6,184 nt of DNA from Synergistales bacterium Syner_01 (lineage in GTDB: Bacteria > Synergistota > Synergistia > Synergistales > Aminobacteriaceae), in the NCBI GenBank assembly GCA_001604435.1, contig LVBO01000330.1, forward strand, positions 1 to 6,184. Reading direction: 5' to 3'. A model generated the notes under the pieces. The model searched no databases. It was not told the origin of the DNA and saw only the letters and a list, made by a program, of their open reading frames with translations. Below are positions 1 to 5,514 of the stretch, one piece after another. The first letter of the stretch is position 1. Each line of letters begins with the position of its first letter. A program made the position numbers and the translations under genes.

Positions 1-1351
1 CGAGACTGCGTCTGTTCTTCTCCGTCCAGGGTTGAAAATCCGCCTTGCGCGCCATCTCTCTCTTTATCTCGTCGTCGGTGCGGATATGTTTTTTTTCCGT
101 GTCCGCCACGATCATTGCGCCCGGAGGGAGTATCCCCCGCGCCGTTATATGTTCCGGGGGGATATCCGTCGCTCCGGCCTCGGAAGACATGATGATCTCG
201 TCCGTGTCGGTGACGATGTACCGAAGAGGACGCAGGCCGTTACGGTCCGAAACGGCTCCGGCGCGAACGCCATCCGAAAAAAGGATGGCGGCGGGGCCGT
301 CCCACGGTTCCATCATCCTGGCGTGGTATTCGTAGAACGCTTTTCGCGACGCATCCATGAGTCGGTTCTCCCGCCATGCTTCGGGAATGAGAAACATAAG
401 CGTCGCCTCGGGAGAGGCTCCGTTCGCCGTGAAAAGTTCGAAGACGTTGTCCAGGCTGGAGGAGTCGCTTCCCCCGGGTTCGATCACGGGAAGAATCTTC
501 TCGAAATCCTCCCCGAAGAGTTCGGAACGCATCGCTCCTTCGCGCGCGTTCATCCAGTTGATGTTTCCGCGGATGGTGTTGATCTCGCCGTTGTGAGCGA
601 GGAAGCGGAAGGGGTGGGCGAGCTTCCATTGGGGGAAGGTGTTCGTGCTGTACCGCTCATGTACCATCGCGATGGCGGAGCGTACCCGCCCGTCCTGCAA
701 ATCGGGGAAAAACTGATCGATCTTTCCGCCCAGAAGTTGCCCTTTGTATACGATTGTTCGTGTCGAGAGACTGCACACATAAAAGTTCTCCGCTCCGGCC
801 CGTCCCGATGCGGCTATTTCGCGCGACGCTCTTTTTCGAACGACGAGCAGTTTTCTTTCGAACCCATCCGCCGGAAAGTCTCCCTGTGAGAGGAACGCCT
901 GGCATATAGCGGGGCGACTCGCTCTTCCGGACTGCCCGCAGGCGCTCTCGTCCACGGGAACCTCTCGCCATCCGAGGAAGTGGATGCCTTCCTCCCGAAC
1001 CACCCGTTCGAATCTTCCCTCGCAGAAGAGGCGCATCTGAGGATCTCGGGGGAGGAAGAACATTCCCGCCGCATAGGCGCCCGGAGAGGGAAGATGAACG
1101 TCGTGCTGCAGCATCTCCTCCGCCAGAAAATTATGCGGAATCTGGAGCAGAATGCCGGCCCCGTCTCCCGTGCTTCCATCCGCGCCGATACCTCCTCGGT
1201 GACTCAACCGACGAAGGACGCCGAGCGCCCTGGTCACGATTCCGTGAGACGCCTCTCCTTGGATCGAAACGACAAGTCCGAGGCCGCAGCTGTCCCTCTC
1301 CATCCGCGGGTCGTACAGACCCTGATCATACTGCTCACCGGTTCGAGCCAT
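1..1351 (-). CDS. gltB: Glutamate synthase large subunit, N-terminal glutamine amidotransferase part (partial, runs off left edge)
   Basis: Glutamate synthase makes two glutamates from glutamine and 2-oxoglutarate; this end of the large subunit hydrolyses glutamine and passes ammonia on to the synthase domain. The reading frame is open without interruption for 450 codons from ATG at 1351 to the window edge, about a third of a usual subunit of roughly 1,500 residues. Seen in order: ERDSCGLG with the likely N-terminal nucleophile Cys22 (implying removal of a 21-residue propeptide, as in known GltB), HRGGIGADGSTGDGAG just after it, HERYSTNT at 231-238, LAHNGEIN at 251-258 (the Asn-Gly oxyanion hole of class II amidotransferases) and GGSDSSSLDN from 293. 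The start is supported by AAAGGGGG seven bases upstream. The FMN/Fe-S synthase part and any small subunit gltD lie outside the window. The gene is transcribed divergently from the permease gene. Family assignment is very secure; the electron donor type cannot be judged from this fragment. Confidence 0.96.
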   Translation of the reverse strand, partial: MARTGEQYDQGLYDPRMERDSCGLGLVVSIQGEASHGIVTRALGVLRRLSHRGGIGADGSTGDGAGILLQIPHNFLAEEMLQHDVHLPSPGAYAAGMFFLPRDPQMRLFCEGRFERVVREEGIHFLGWREVPVDESACGQSGRASRPAICQAFLSQGDFPADGFERKLLVVRKRASREIAASGRAGAENFYVCSLSTRTIVYKGQLLGGKIDQFFPDLQDGRVRSAIAMVHERYSTNTFPQWKLAHPFRFLAHNGEINTIRGNINWMNAREGAMRSELFGEDFEKILPVIEPGGSDSSSLDNVFELFTANGASPEATLMFLIPEAWRENRLMDASRKAFYEYHARMMEPWDGPAAILFSDGVRAGAVSDRNGLRPLRYIVTDTDEIIMSSEAGATDIPPEHITARGILPPGAMIVADTEKKHIRTDDEIKREMARKADFQPWTEKNRRSL

Positions 1352-1505
1352 TTTTTGGCCCCCTTTCAAAAAATCGAGACATACCCACAACTGCAAATTT
1401 GCCGGAAATGCCGGTCACATCGCTTGCGAGACTTTCCTCCATGAACGCCGTTTCGGGAAAAGGCGATGGAAAAATATTTACGCATTTTGTCACAAGACGC
1501 TTCTT

Positions 1506-1535
1506 TTGAAAAGGCCTGTAAACATGGAATATATA
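1506..1535 (+). promoter_or_regulatory. Candidate sigma-70 promoter toward the permease gene (distal)
   Basis: TTGAAA at 1506-1511 is followed after 18 bases by TATATA at 1530-1535, which lies inside the inverted repeat. It would give a leader of about 125 bases for the permease gene. The match is reasonable, but the AT-rich context raises the chance of a false positive. Confidence 0.35.
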
Positions 1536-1546
1536 GTTAATATATT
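1528..1546. repeat. AT-rich inverted repeat, possible operator
   Basis: AATATAT-AGTTA-ATATATT is a perfect inverted repeat with 7-base arms and a 5-base centre, near the middle of the divergent region. It overlaps candidate -10 elements on both strands, a usual place for a dimeric repressor site. The regulator is unknown, and AT-only arms can arise by chance in AT-rich DNA, so an operator role is inference. Confidence 0.4.
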
Positions 1547-1569
1547 TTGATGCGTTGGTTGGGTGTAAA
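1539..1569 (-). promoter_or_regulatory. Candidate sigma-70 promoter toward gltB
   Basis: Read on the minus strand, TTTACA (1569-1564) is followed by TATATT (1544-1539) with a 19-base spacer, slightly longer than ideal. The -10 lies in the inverted repeat, face to face with the plus-strand candidate. It would give gltB a leader of about 180 bases. This is the best -35/-10 pair I found for gltB, but it is weakly supported. Confidence 0.25.
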
Positions 1570-1621
1570 GTGAATATGGGTTTCTTTTTTGCTTTGCTTT
1601 TCCGGATGCAATGTTGAGGAG

Positions 1622-1627
1622 TATAAT
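1622..1627 (+). promoter_or_regulatory. Perfect -10 element (TATAAT) close to the permease gene
   Basis: TATAAT at 1622-1627 matches the -10 consensus exactly. The -35 is poor: TTTTCC at 1598-1603 with an 18-base spacer is the best available, and there is no TG extension. Transcription would start near 1634, about 33 bases before the chosen ATG at 1667, which rules out upstream starts on this transcript. A weak -35 may mean an activator is needed. Confidence 0.45.
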
Positions 1628-1653
1628 CTTTTACTGTTGTTCACATTGATGTG

Positions 1654-1669
1654 CGAGGTGTTTTCTATG
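1654..1669 (+). promoter_or_regulatory. Ribosome binding site and ATG that set the permease start
   Basis: GAGGTG at 1655-1660 lies six bases before ATG 1667-1669. Other in-frame candidates, TTG at 1589 and ATG at 1649, have no Shine-Dalgarno match upstream, and the TTG lies upstream of the TATAAT. Confidence 0.7.
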
Positions 1670-2884
1670 GTTAATGGATGCTTCGTCTTTTTTGTCTTTT
1701 CGATCGTCTATCTGGGGATGATCTTCGGGCGTCTTCCCCGACTCGCGCTGGACCGTACCGGCATCGTTCTTCTCGGCGCCATCGTGCTGCTCGCAACTGG
1801 AAAAGCGTCTCTCGAAGGGGGACGTTCCGGGATCGACGTGCCGACGATTCTGCTGCTCTTCGGCTTTATGGTCATCTCCGCGCAGTTTCGCCTCGGAGGA
1901 TTCTATTCGGAGGTTTCCCGGCGAATAGGGGCTCTCTCGGCGTCTCCGCAGCTTGTTCTGGGAGCCGTCGTCGGCGCGTCGGCCCTTATGTCCGCGCTGC
2001 TCACCAACGACGTCGTTTGTCTCGCCATGACCCCCGTCCTGGGTGCGGGGTGCATTCGTCGCGAACTCAACCCTCTCCCCTTTCTGCTTGCCCTTGCCTG
2101 CGCCTCCAACATAGGTTCCGCGCTCACTCTTATAGGGAATCCTCAAAACATGCTGATCGGACAGTATCTCTCGCTTTCGTTCGGAGGATATATGCTCTTC
2201 GCCGCACCGCCGGTTCTTCTCTCGTTGCTCTTTCTCTGGGGGATCGTCCTCTTCCTCTTTCGAGGACGCTGGACGCTCGAAATGGAGGACCATCGGGTGG
2301 ACGAACGCCCCTTCGATTCATGGCAGACGCTCAAAGGATGTGTTGTTCTGACGATTGTCGTGGGAATGTTCCTCTTTTCATCCCTTCCGAGGGACCTTAC
2401 GGCGCTCGGCGCGGCGGGGATTCTCCTGCTCAGCAGAAAGATGGCGTCGAGGCGGACTCTTGAGATCGTCGACTGGCAACTCCTTCTTCTTTTCCTCGGG
2501 CTTTTTGTCGTCAATGCGGCATTCGAGGCCGCCGGAGGGCTTGAGATTCTCAAGGAGCTCCTCGAATCCGCAGGAGTTTCCCTGTCGTCGCCCGCATGGC
2601 TCTACGGCGTAACCACACTGCTCTCGAATCTGGTCTCCAACGTTCCGGCCGTCATGCTGCTGCTTCCGATAGTGCGCGACGTCCCTCAGGCCGGATATAT
2701 TCTCGCCGTCTCCAGCACCTTCGCCGGCAACATGCTCCTTGTGGGGAGCATCGCCAACATTATTGTCGCAGGCGAAGCGGAGCGTATGGGGATTCGATTC
2801 GACTGGAAGCAGCACGCGCTCGTTGGAGTTCCGGTGACCCTGATCAGCCTTGCGGCCGGACTCGCCTGCCTCCGGCTTTTTTAA
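1667..2884 (+). CDS. ArsB/NhaD-type (ion transporter superfamily) membrane permease, substrate unknown
   Basis: A 405-residue, strongly hydrophobic inner-membrane protein with roughly ten or more membrane helices. It has the two inverted half-repeats typical of the ArsB/NhaD/CitM/SLC13 group. The first half has LLTNDVVCLAMTP (TND at 113-115) and then ASNIGSALTLIGNPQNMLIG from 146. The second half has LLSNLVSNVPAVMLLLP from 318 and then FAGNMLLVGSIANIIV from 352. In this superfamily these SN.P and G.N motifs lie in re-entrant loops that form the substrate and cation site. Members carry arsenite, Na+/H+, citrate or other carboxylates and sulfate, so the substrate cannot be read from these motifs. 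No arsR, arsA or arsC is nearby, so arsenite export is not supported by context; the neighbour gltB makes an organic anion conceivable but unproven. The gene looks monocistronic, with its own promoter region and a terminator at its end. Family is confident, function is not. Confidence 0.88.
   Translation: MVNGCFVFFVFSIVYLGMIFGRLPRLALDRTGIVLLGAIVLLATGKASLEGGRSGIDVPTILLLFGFMVISAQFRLGGFYSEVSRRIGALSASPQLVLGAVVGASALMSALLTNDVVCLAMTPVLGAGCIRRELNPLPFLLALACASNIGSALTLIGNPQNMLIGQYLSLSFGGYMLFAAPPVLLSLLFLWGIVLFLFRGRWTLEMEDHRVDERPFDSWQTLKGCVVLTIVVGMFLFSSLPRDLTALGAAGILLLSRKMASRRTLEIVDWQLLLLFLGLFVVNAAFEAAGGLEILKELLESAGVSLSSPAWLYGVTTLLSNLVSNVPAVMLLLPIVRDVPQAGYILAVSSTFAGNMLLVGSIANIIVAGEAERMGIRFDWKQHALVGVPVTLISLAAGLACLRLF
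2855..2882 (+). terminator. Intrinsic terminator embedded in the 3' end of the permease gene
   Basis: GCCGGA (2855-2860) and TCCGGC (2871-2876) form a perfect 6-base-pair stem with a 10-base loop, followed directly by six T at 2877-2882. The T run supplies the last sense codons (CTT TTT) and the first base of the TAA stop codon, so terminator and coding end share the same bases. Confidence 0.7.
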
Positions 2885-2938
2885 AAACTCGATATCATGA
2901 ATACTCGTTGAATTGTCCATAGAATCAACTTTATTCCC

Positions 2939-2966
2939 TTGTTTTTTGATAGGAAAGTGGTATATT
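2939..2966 (+). promoter_or_regulatory. Promoter of the LysE-family gene (extended -10)
   Basis: TTGTTT at 2939-2944 is followed after 16 bases by TATATT at 2961-2966, which is preceded by TGG (an extended -10). Transcription would start near 2973, giving a leader of about 42 bases before the ATG at 3015. An imperfect inverted repeat, GTTGA...TCAAC at 2907-2929, lies just upstream of the -35. Confidence 0.6.
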
Positions 2967-3003
2967 GACGGGGAGATTTTCCGCAGATTCCCATCCTGGA
3001 GAC

Positions 3004-3017
3004 GGAGGAACAAGATG
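3004..3017 (+). promoter_or_regulatory. Strong ribosome binding site that sets the LysE-family start
   Basis: GGAGGA at 3004-3009 lies five bases before ATG 3015-3017. The frame is open further upstream, to a possible start at 2913, but that start precedes the promoter and would add a 34-residue charged stretch not expected in front of the first helix of this family. Confidence 0.85.
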
Positions 3018-3629
3018 AATCTCTCGATTCTGATCAGAGGCATTGTCATCGGGTTTTCGATCGCCGCGCCGGTCGGCCCCATCGGAGTTTTGTGCATCAG
3101 ACGCACGCTGACCGAAGGGCGTGCGTCGGGACTTGTGTCAGGATTGGGCGCGGCGAGTGCTGACGCGGTGTACGGATGCATCGCGGGCTTCGGCCTGACG
3201 TTTCTCTCGAACTTTCTGGTCAGCCGGCAGACGGAGCTTCGCCTTGCCGGAGGATTGTTCTTGCTCTACCTGGCAGTCAAGACGTTTATCGCACAGCCCG
3301 CGCACAAAGCGGCCGAGGCGAAAGGACACGGTCTTCCCGGAGCCTATCTCTCCACCTTTTTCCTGACGTTCACCAATCCGATGACGATCATCTCTTTCGC
3401 CGCCATTTTCGCCGGGATCGGACTGGCCGAAGGGAGCGGGAACTATGCTTCCGCGGGAATCCTTGTCCTCGGGGTGTTCGCGGGTTCCGCCCTTTGGTGG
3501 CTTCTTTTGAGCGGCGGCGTTGGTCTGTTCCGTGGGAAGTTCACCACGGAAAGGTTGCGGTGGCTGAACAGAGTTTCAGGGTCGATCATCGCGGCTTTCG
3601 GTCTCTTCGCGCTGTGGAGCGTTTTCTAG
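3015..3629 (+). CDS. LysE-family translocator (amino acid or small-molecule exporter)
   Basis: A 204-residue hydrophobic protein, the usual length for the LysE/RhtB family of inner-membrane exporters, which pump out amino acids such as lysine, arginine, threonine or homoserine and related small compounds. Seen: a first helix with GFSIAAPVGPIG (APVGPIG at 18-24, the family's N-terminal Pro-Gly signature), then CIRRTLTEGRASGLVSGLGAA.DA.YG, a hydrophilic loop around 95-105, and FLTFTNPMTIISF with TNP at 120-122, also characteristic. About six helices can be drawn. The exact substrate cannot be inferred. The start is fixed by GGAGGA and a promoter just upstream. No terminator follows the TAG stop; the sensor gene begins 89 bases later in the same direction, so co-transcription is plausible. 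No LysG-type regulator gene is present in the window. Confidence 0.9.
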   Translation: MNLSILIRGIVIGFSIAAPVGPIGVLCIRRTLTEGRASGLVSGLGAASADAVYGCIAGFGLTFLSNFLVSRQTELRLAGGLFLLYLAVKTFIAQPAHKAAEAKGHGLPGAYLSTFFLTFTNPMTIISFAAIFAGIGLAEGSGNYASAGILVLGVFAGSALWWLLLSGGVGLFRGKFTTERLRWLNRVSGSIIAAFGLFALWSVF

Positions 3630-3702
3630 ATAGACTCCGAGCTCGCGATGAAAAGAAGGCGACGATCATAAGAAGCAGCGAGCGTTTCGTACCGACTTCG
3701 GA

Positions 3703-3721
3703 AAGGAGTGTTGTTCGTGTG
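3703..3721 (+). promoter_or_regulatory. Ribosome binding site and GTG start of the sensor gene
   Basis: AAGGAG at 3703-3708 precedes GTG 3719-3721 with a 10-base spacer, a little long but acceptable. The next in-frame start, ATG at 3731, lies 22 bases from the AAGGAG, so GTG is preferred; the two differ by only four residues. The frame is open upstream into the LysE gene, but that stretch is an out-of-frame, Arg-rich reading of the exporter gene. Confidence 0.65.
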
Positions 3722-5455
3722 AACATTCGTATGAAGAGCGGGGATTCCTCCTCCGTGCTGGACGATGTCGTTCTCGGCGCCGTAGAGTCTCTTTCGCAGC
3801 AGTTGCAGCAGATGTTCTGGGTAGGCAAACACCAGGAGAAAGCAGCGGACGAGATGCGGAAAAGCGCGACGTCGACCCGGTCGAGCATGGAGCGATACGC
3901 CTCGGGGGTCTCCAAGATCATCGAGGAACTCTCGCACCTTTCCGAATCCTGCAGTGCAATGGGCGATATCGCCATGGCTTCGAAAGAAATCGAGTCCGAA
4001 ACGCGCGACGGCGTGCTGAACGCGGTGACGGGTATGGAGCGCCTGGAAAAAACGTTGAACGCTCTTTCCACTCTCTCTGAAGAGCATGCGCGCATGACCG
4101 ATGAGCTCTTGCACTCGACAGCGGATGTCGGAACCTTTCTGGATCGAATCGATCGTATAGCGAAACAGACGCGGCTCCTCGCGCTCAACGCGTCCATCGA
4201 AGCCGCCAGGGCCGGGGAGGCGGGGCGCGGTTTCAACGTCGTCGCCCAAGAGGTGGGGAAATTGGCTCAGTCCACGCAGGAGACGGCGGCGTCCATCTCG
4301 AAAGCTATCGAAACGATGGGAGATCGTATCCGGCATGTCGTCGACGGACTGAAAGAAACGGAGAACGCGCTCACCGCAGGAAGGGAAGAGACGCGGGACG
4401 CCTTGGCGCGCGCACGTCAGGCGGGCGAAGACGTCATGCGATTCAGCGGCTCGTTCTCCGAGTTGATCAAGGTTCTCGAAGACGGACGAACTTCCATCGC
4501 GGAGGCGGTGGAGGAAACACAATCCCTGCAAGAAGGGACGAAGACGGTCCTTTCCGATGTAGGCGCTCTCGGCAGAAGCCTTGAAGCCGAAGTTACGATG
4601 GCAAAAGAGTTTTCGGCTTCGATCGGGATGGTCGGCGACGATCTCTTTACGTTGCAAAAAAGCGTGTCCTCGCAACGCCCTTCGGACGAGCTGTGGATCG
4701 GACTGACTCCGTTTACCGATCCGCAGAAAATCCGCGGCAATTTCGGACCCCTGCTCGCCGAGGTTGCCGGGCGGATGGGAAGAAAAAGCCGTCTTTTCGT
4801 TTCTCCTGATTATGAAAGCCTCGGAAAAATGCTTGCGACAGGCATCGTCGATCTTGGGTGGTTCAGTCCTCTCGCCTACGTCGACGCCGCGGAGAAATAC
4901 CCGTTGCGCCCTCTTGCCATCCCTTGCGTTAAAGGACGTCCTTCCTACCAGGGGCTTGTGATCGCCAATAAGAAGAGCGGCGTCGGCGCCCTTGAACAGC
5001 TCAAGGGGAAGCGGTTCGCTTTCGTCGATCCGAAAAGCGGCTCGGGCTACCTCTACCCGCGTTTGCTGTTGCAGGAGAAAGGGTATGATCCGGATCGTTT
5101 CTTCGGAGAGATTCTTTTCCTCGGAAGCCATGACAAGGTCATCCAGGCCGTTTTCGAGGGGAGCGTCGACGGCGGGGCCACGTATACGGACGCTTGGGAC
5201 GATGCGGCGAAAACGATGGATCTCCGGCGGCTGGAGATCCTCGCCAGAACGGAGGACATCCCGAAGGACGCGCTCGCCGTTCCCGCTTCCGTCGATGCGG
5301 CGTTTGCCTCTGCTCTTGCTGAAACGTTTCTTGGAATGAAAGCGGAAGGCGGAGAGTCCGGCGCGGTAATGAAGAAGGTCTCTATCGACGCTTTTGTGAA
5401 GGCCGACGACGCGCAGTACAATGTGCTTCGCAGGGCGAAGGCGATGAACCGCTGA
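3719..5455 (+). CDS. Soluble chemoreceptor-like protein: MCP signalling domain fused to a C-terminal PhnD-like binding domain
   Basis: A 578-residue protein with two clear halves. Residues about 20-315 are a long heptad-rich coiled coil with a chemoreceptor hairpin tip, IAKQTRLLALNASIEAARAG at 147-166, continuing EAGRGFNVVAQEVGKLAQST; in MCPs this tip contacts CheA and CheW. The tip sits near the middle of the coiled-coil part, giving two arms of similar length. Residues about 324-570 resemble PhnD/phosphonate-binding (type II periplasmic binding) proteins: LWIGLTPF, SPDYESL, DLGWFSPLAYV, GRPSYQGLVI, LKGKRFAFVDPKSGSGY (Ser440, Ser442), LGSHDKVIQAV (His471) and ATYTDAWDD (489-495). I see no signal peptide, membrane helix, HAMP domain or C-terminal CheR-tethering pentapeptide, so both halves should be cytoplasmic. 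The likely role is to sense an intracellular oxyanion-type ligand and control a Che-type kinase. The domains are confident; the ligand and pathway are inference. It may share a transcript with the LysE-family gene upstream. Confidence 0.9.
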   Translation: MNIRMKSGDSSSVLDDVVLGAVESLSQQLQQMFWVGKHQEKAADEMRKSATSTRSSMERYASGVSKIIEELSHLSESCSAMGDIAMASKEIESETRDGVLNAVTGMERLEKTLNALSTLSEEHARMTDELLHSTADVGTFLDRIDRIAKQTRLLALNASIEAARAGEAGRGFNVVAQEVGKLAQSTQETAASISKAIETMGDRIRHVVDGLKETENALTAGREETRDALARARQAGEDVMRFSGSFSELIKVLEDGRTSIAEAVEETQSLQEGTKTVLSDVGALGRSLEAEVTMAKEFSASIGMVGDDLFTLQKSVSSQRPSDELWIGLTPFTDPQKIRGNFGPLLAEVAGRMGRKSRLFVSPDYESLGKMLATGIVDLGWFSPLAYVDAAEKYPLRPLAIPCVKGRPSYQGLVIANKKSGVGALEQLKGKRFAFVDPKSGSGYLYPRLLLQEKGYDPDRFFGEILFLGSHDKVIQAVFEGSVDGGATYTDAWDDAAKTMDLRRLEILARTEDIPKDALAVPASVDAAFASALAETFLGMKAEGGESGAVMKKVSIDAFVKADDAQYNVLRRAKAMNR

Positions 5456-5471
5456 GCAAAAGAAGATCATG

Positions 5472-5507
5472 CGGGGCGTCCGCCGGGTTTTTCCGAAGGG
5501 CGCCCCG
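5472..5507. terminator. GC-rich hairpin between convergent genes, possible terminator
   Basis: CGGGGCGTCC (5472-5481) pairs with GGGCGCCCCG (5498-5507) as a 10-base-pair stem with one G-U pair and a 16-base loop that holds a small inner CGG/CCG stem. No T run follows immediately on the plus strand (six T come only 14 bases later). On the minus strand the following bases are moderately T-rich. It probably ends one or both convergent transcripts, but it is not a textbook intrinsic terminator. Confidence 0.45.
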
Positions 5508-5514
5508 TAACGTG

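Larger units (their letters stand above)
1352..1666. other. Divergent intergenic region between gltB and the permease gene
   Basis: No gene is visible in these 315 bases. The region is AT-rich compared with the flanking genes. It holds the gltB ribosome binding site next to 1351, a short palindrome TTGT-C-ACAA at 1487-1495, the inverted repeat at 1528-1546, a T-rich tract around 1581-1602 and a TATAAT at 1622-1627. A weak CCGG/CCGG hairpin of 4-5 base pairs near 1402-1414 is too small to call a structure. I see no riboswitch or small RNA that I can recognise. Confidence 0.7.

Noticed and set aside
32..889. Open frame on the plus strand opposite gltB
   Set aside because: The minus strand encodes an uninterrupted, highly conserved glutamine amidotransferase domain; the plus product is Arg-rich and unrecognisable.
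1487..1495. Short palindrome TTGTCACAA as a CRP/FNR-like site
   Set aside because: The arms are only 4 bases long and the extended sequence does not match the 16-22 base CRP/FNR consensus.
1589..1666. Upstream TTG/ATG starts for the permease, adding up to 26 residues
   Set aside because: There is no Shine-Dalgarno match before them, the TTG lies upstream of the TATAAT at 1622, and ATG 1667 has GAGGTG at good spacing.
1631..2293. Open frame on the minus strand opposite the permease gene
   Set aside because: The product is highly charged and low in complexity, as expected for the reverse of a hydrophobic membrane protein gene.
3661..3668. Possible flagellar sigma-28 -10 element (GACGATCA resembling GCCGATAA) before the chemoreceptor gene
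   Set aside because: No TAAAGTTT-like -35 occurs at the expected distance, so a 6-of-8 match alone is not enough.
3648..3671. Tiny open frame MKRRRRS between the exporter and sensor genes, as a possible leader peptide
   Set aside because: It has only seven codons and no good ribosome binding site, and no attenuator structure follows it.
3176..3718. Upstream extension of the sensor frame through the LysE-family gene, suggesting an N-terminal extra domain
   Set aside because: These codons overlap the exporter gene in another frame and give an Arg/Ser-rich sequence with no domain; a ribosome binding site with GTG at 3719 explains the start.
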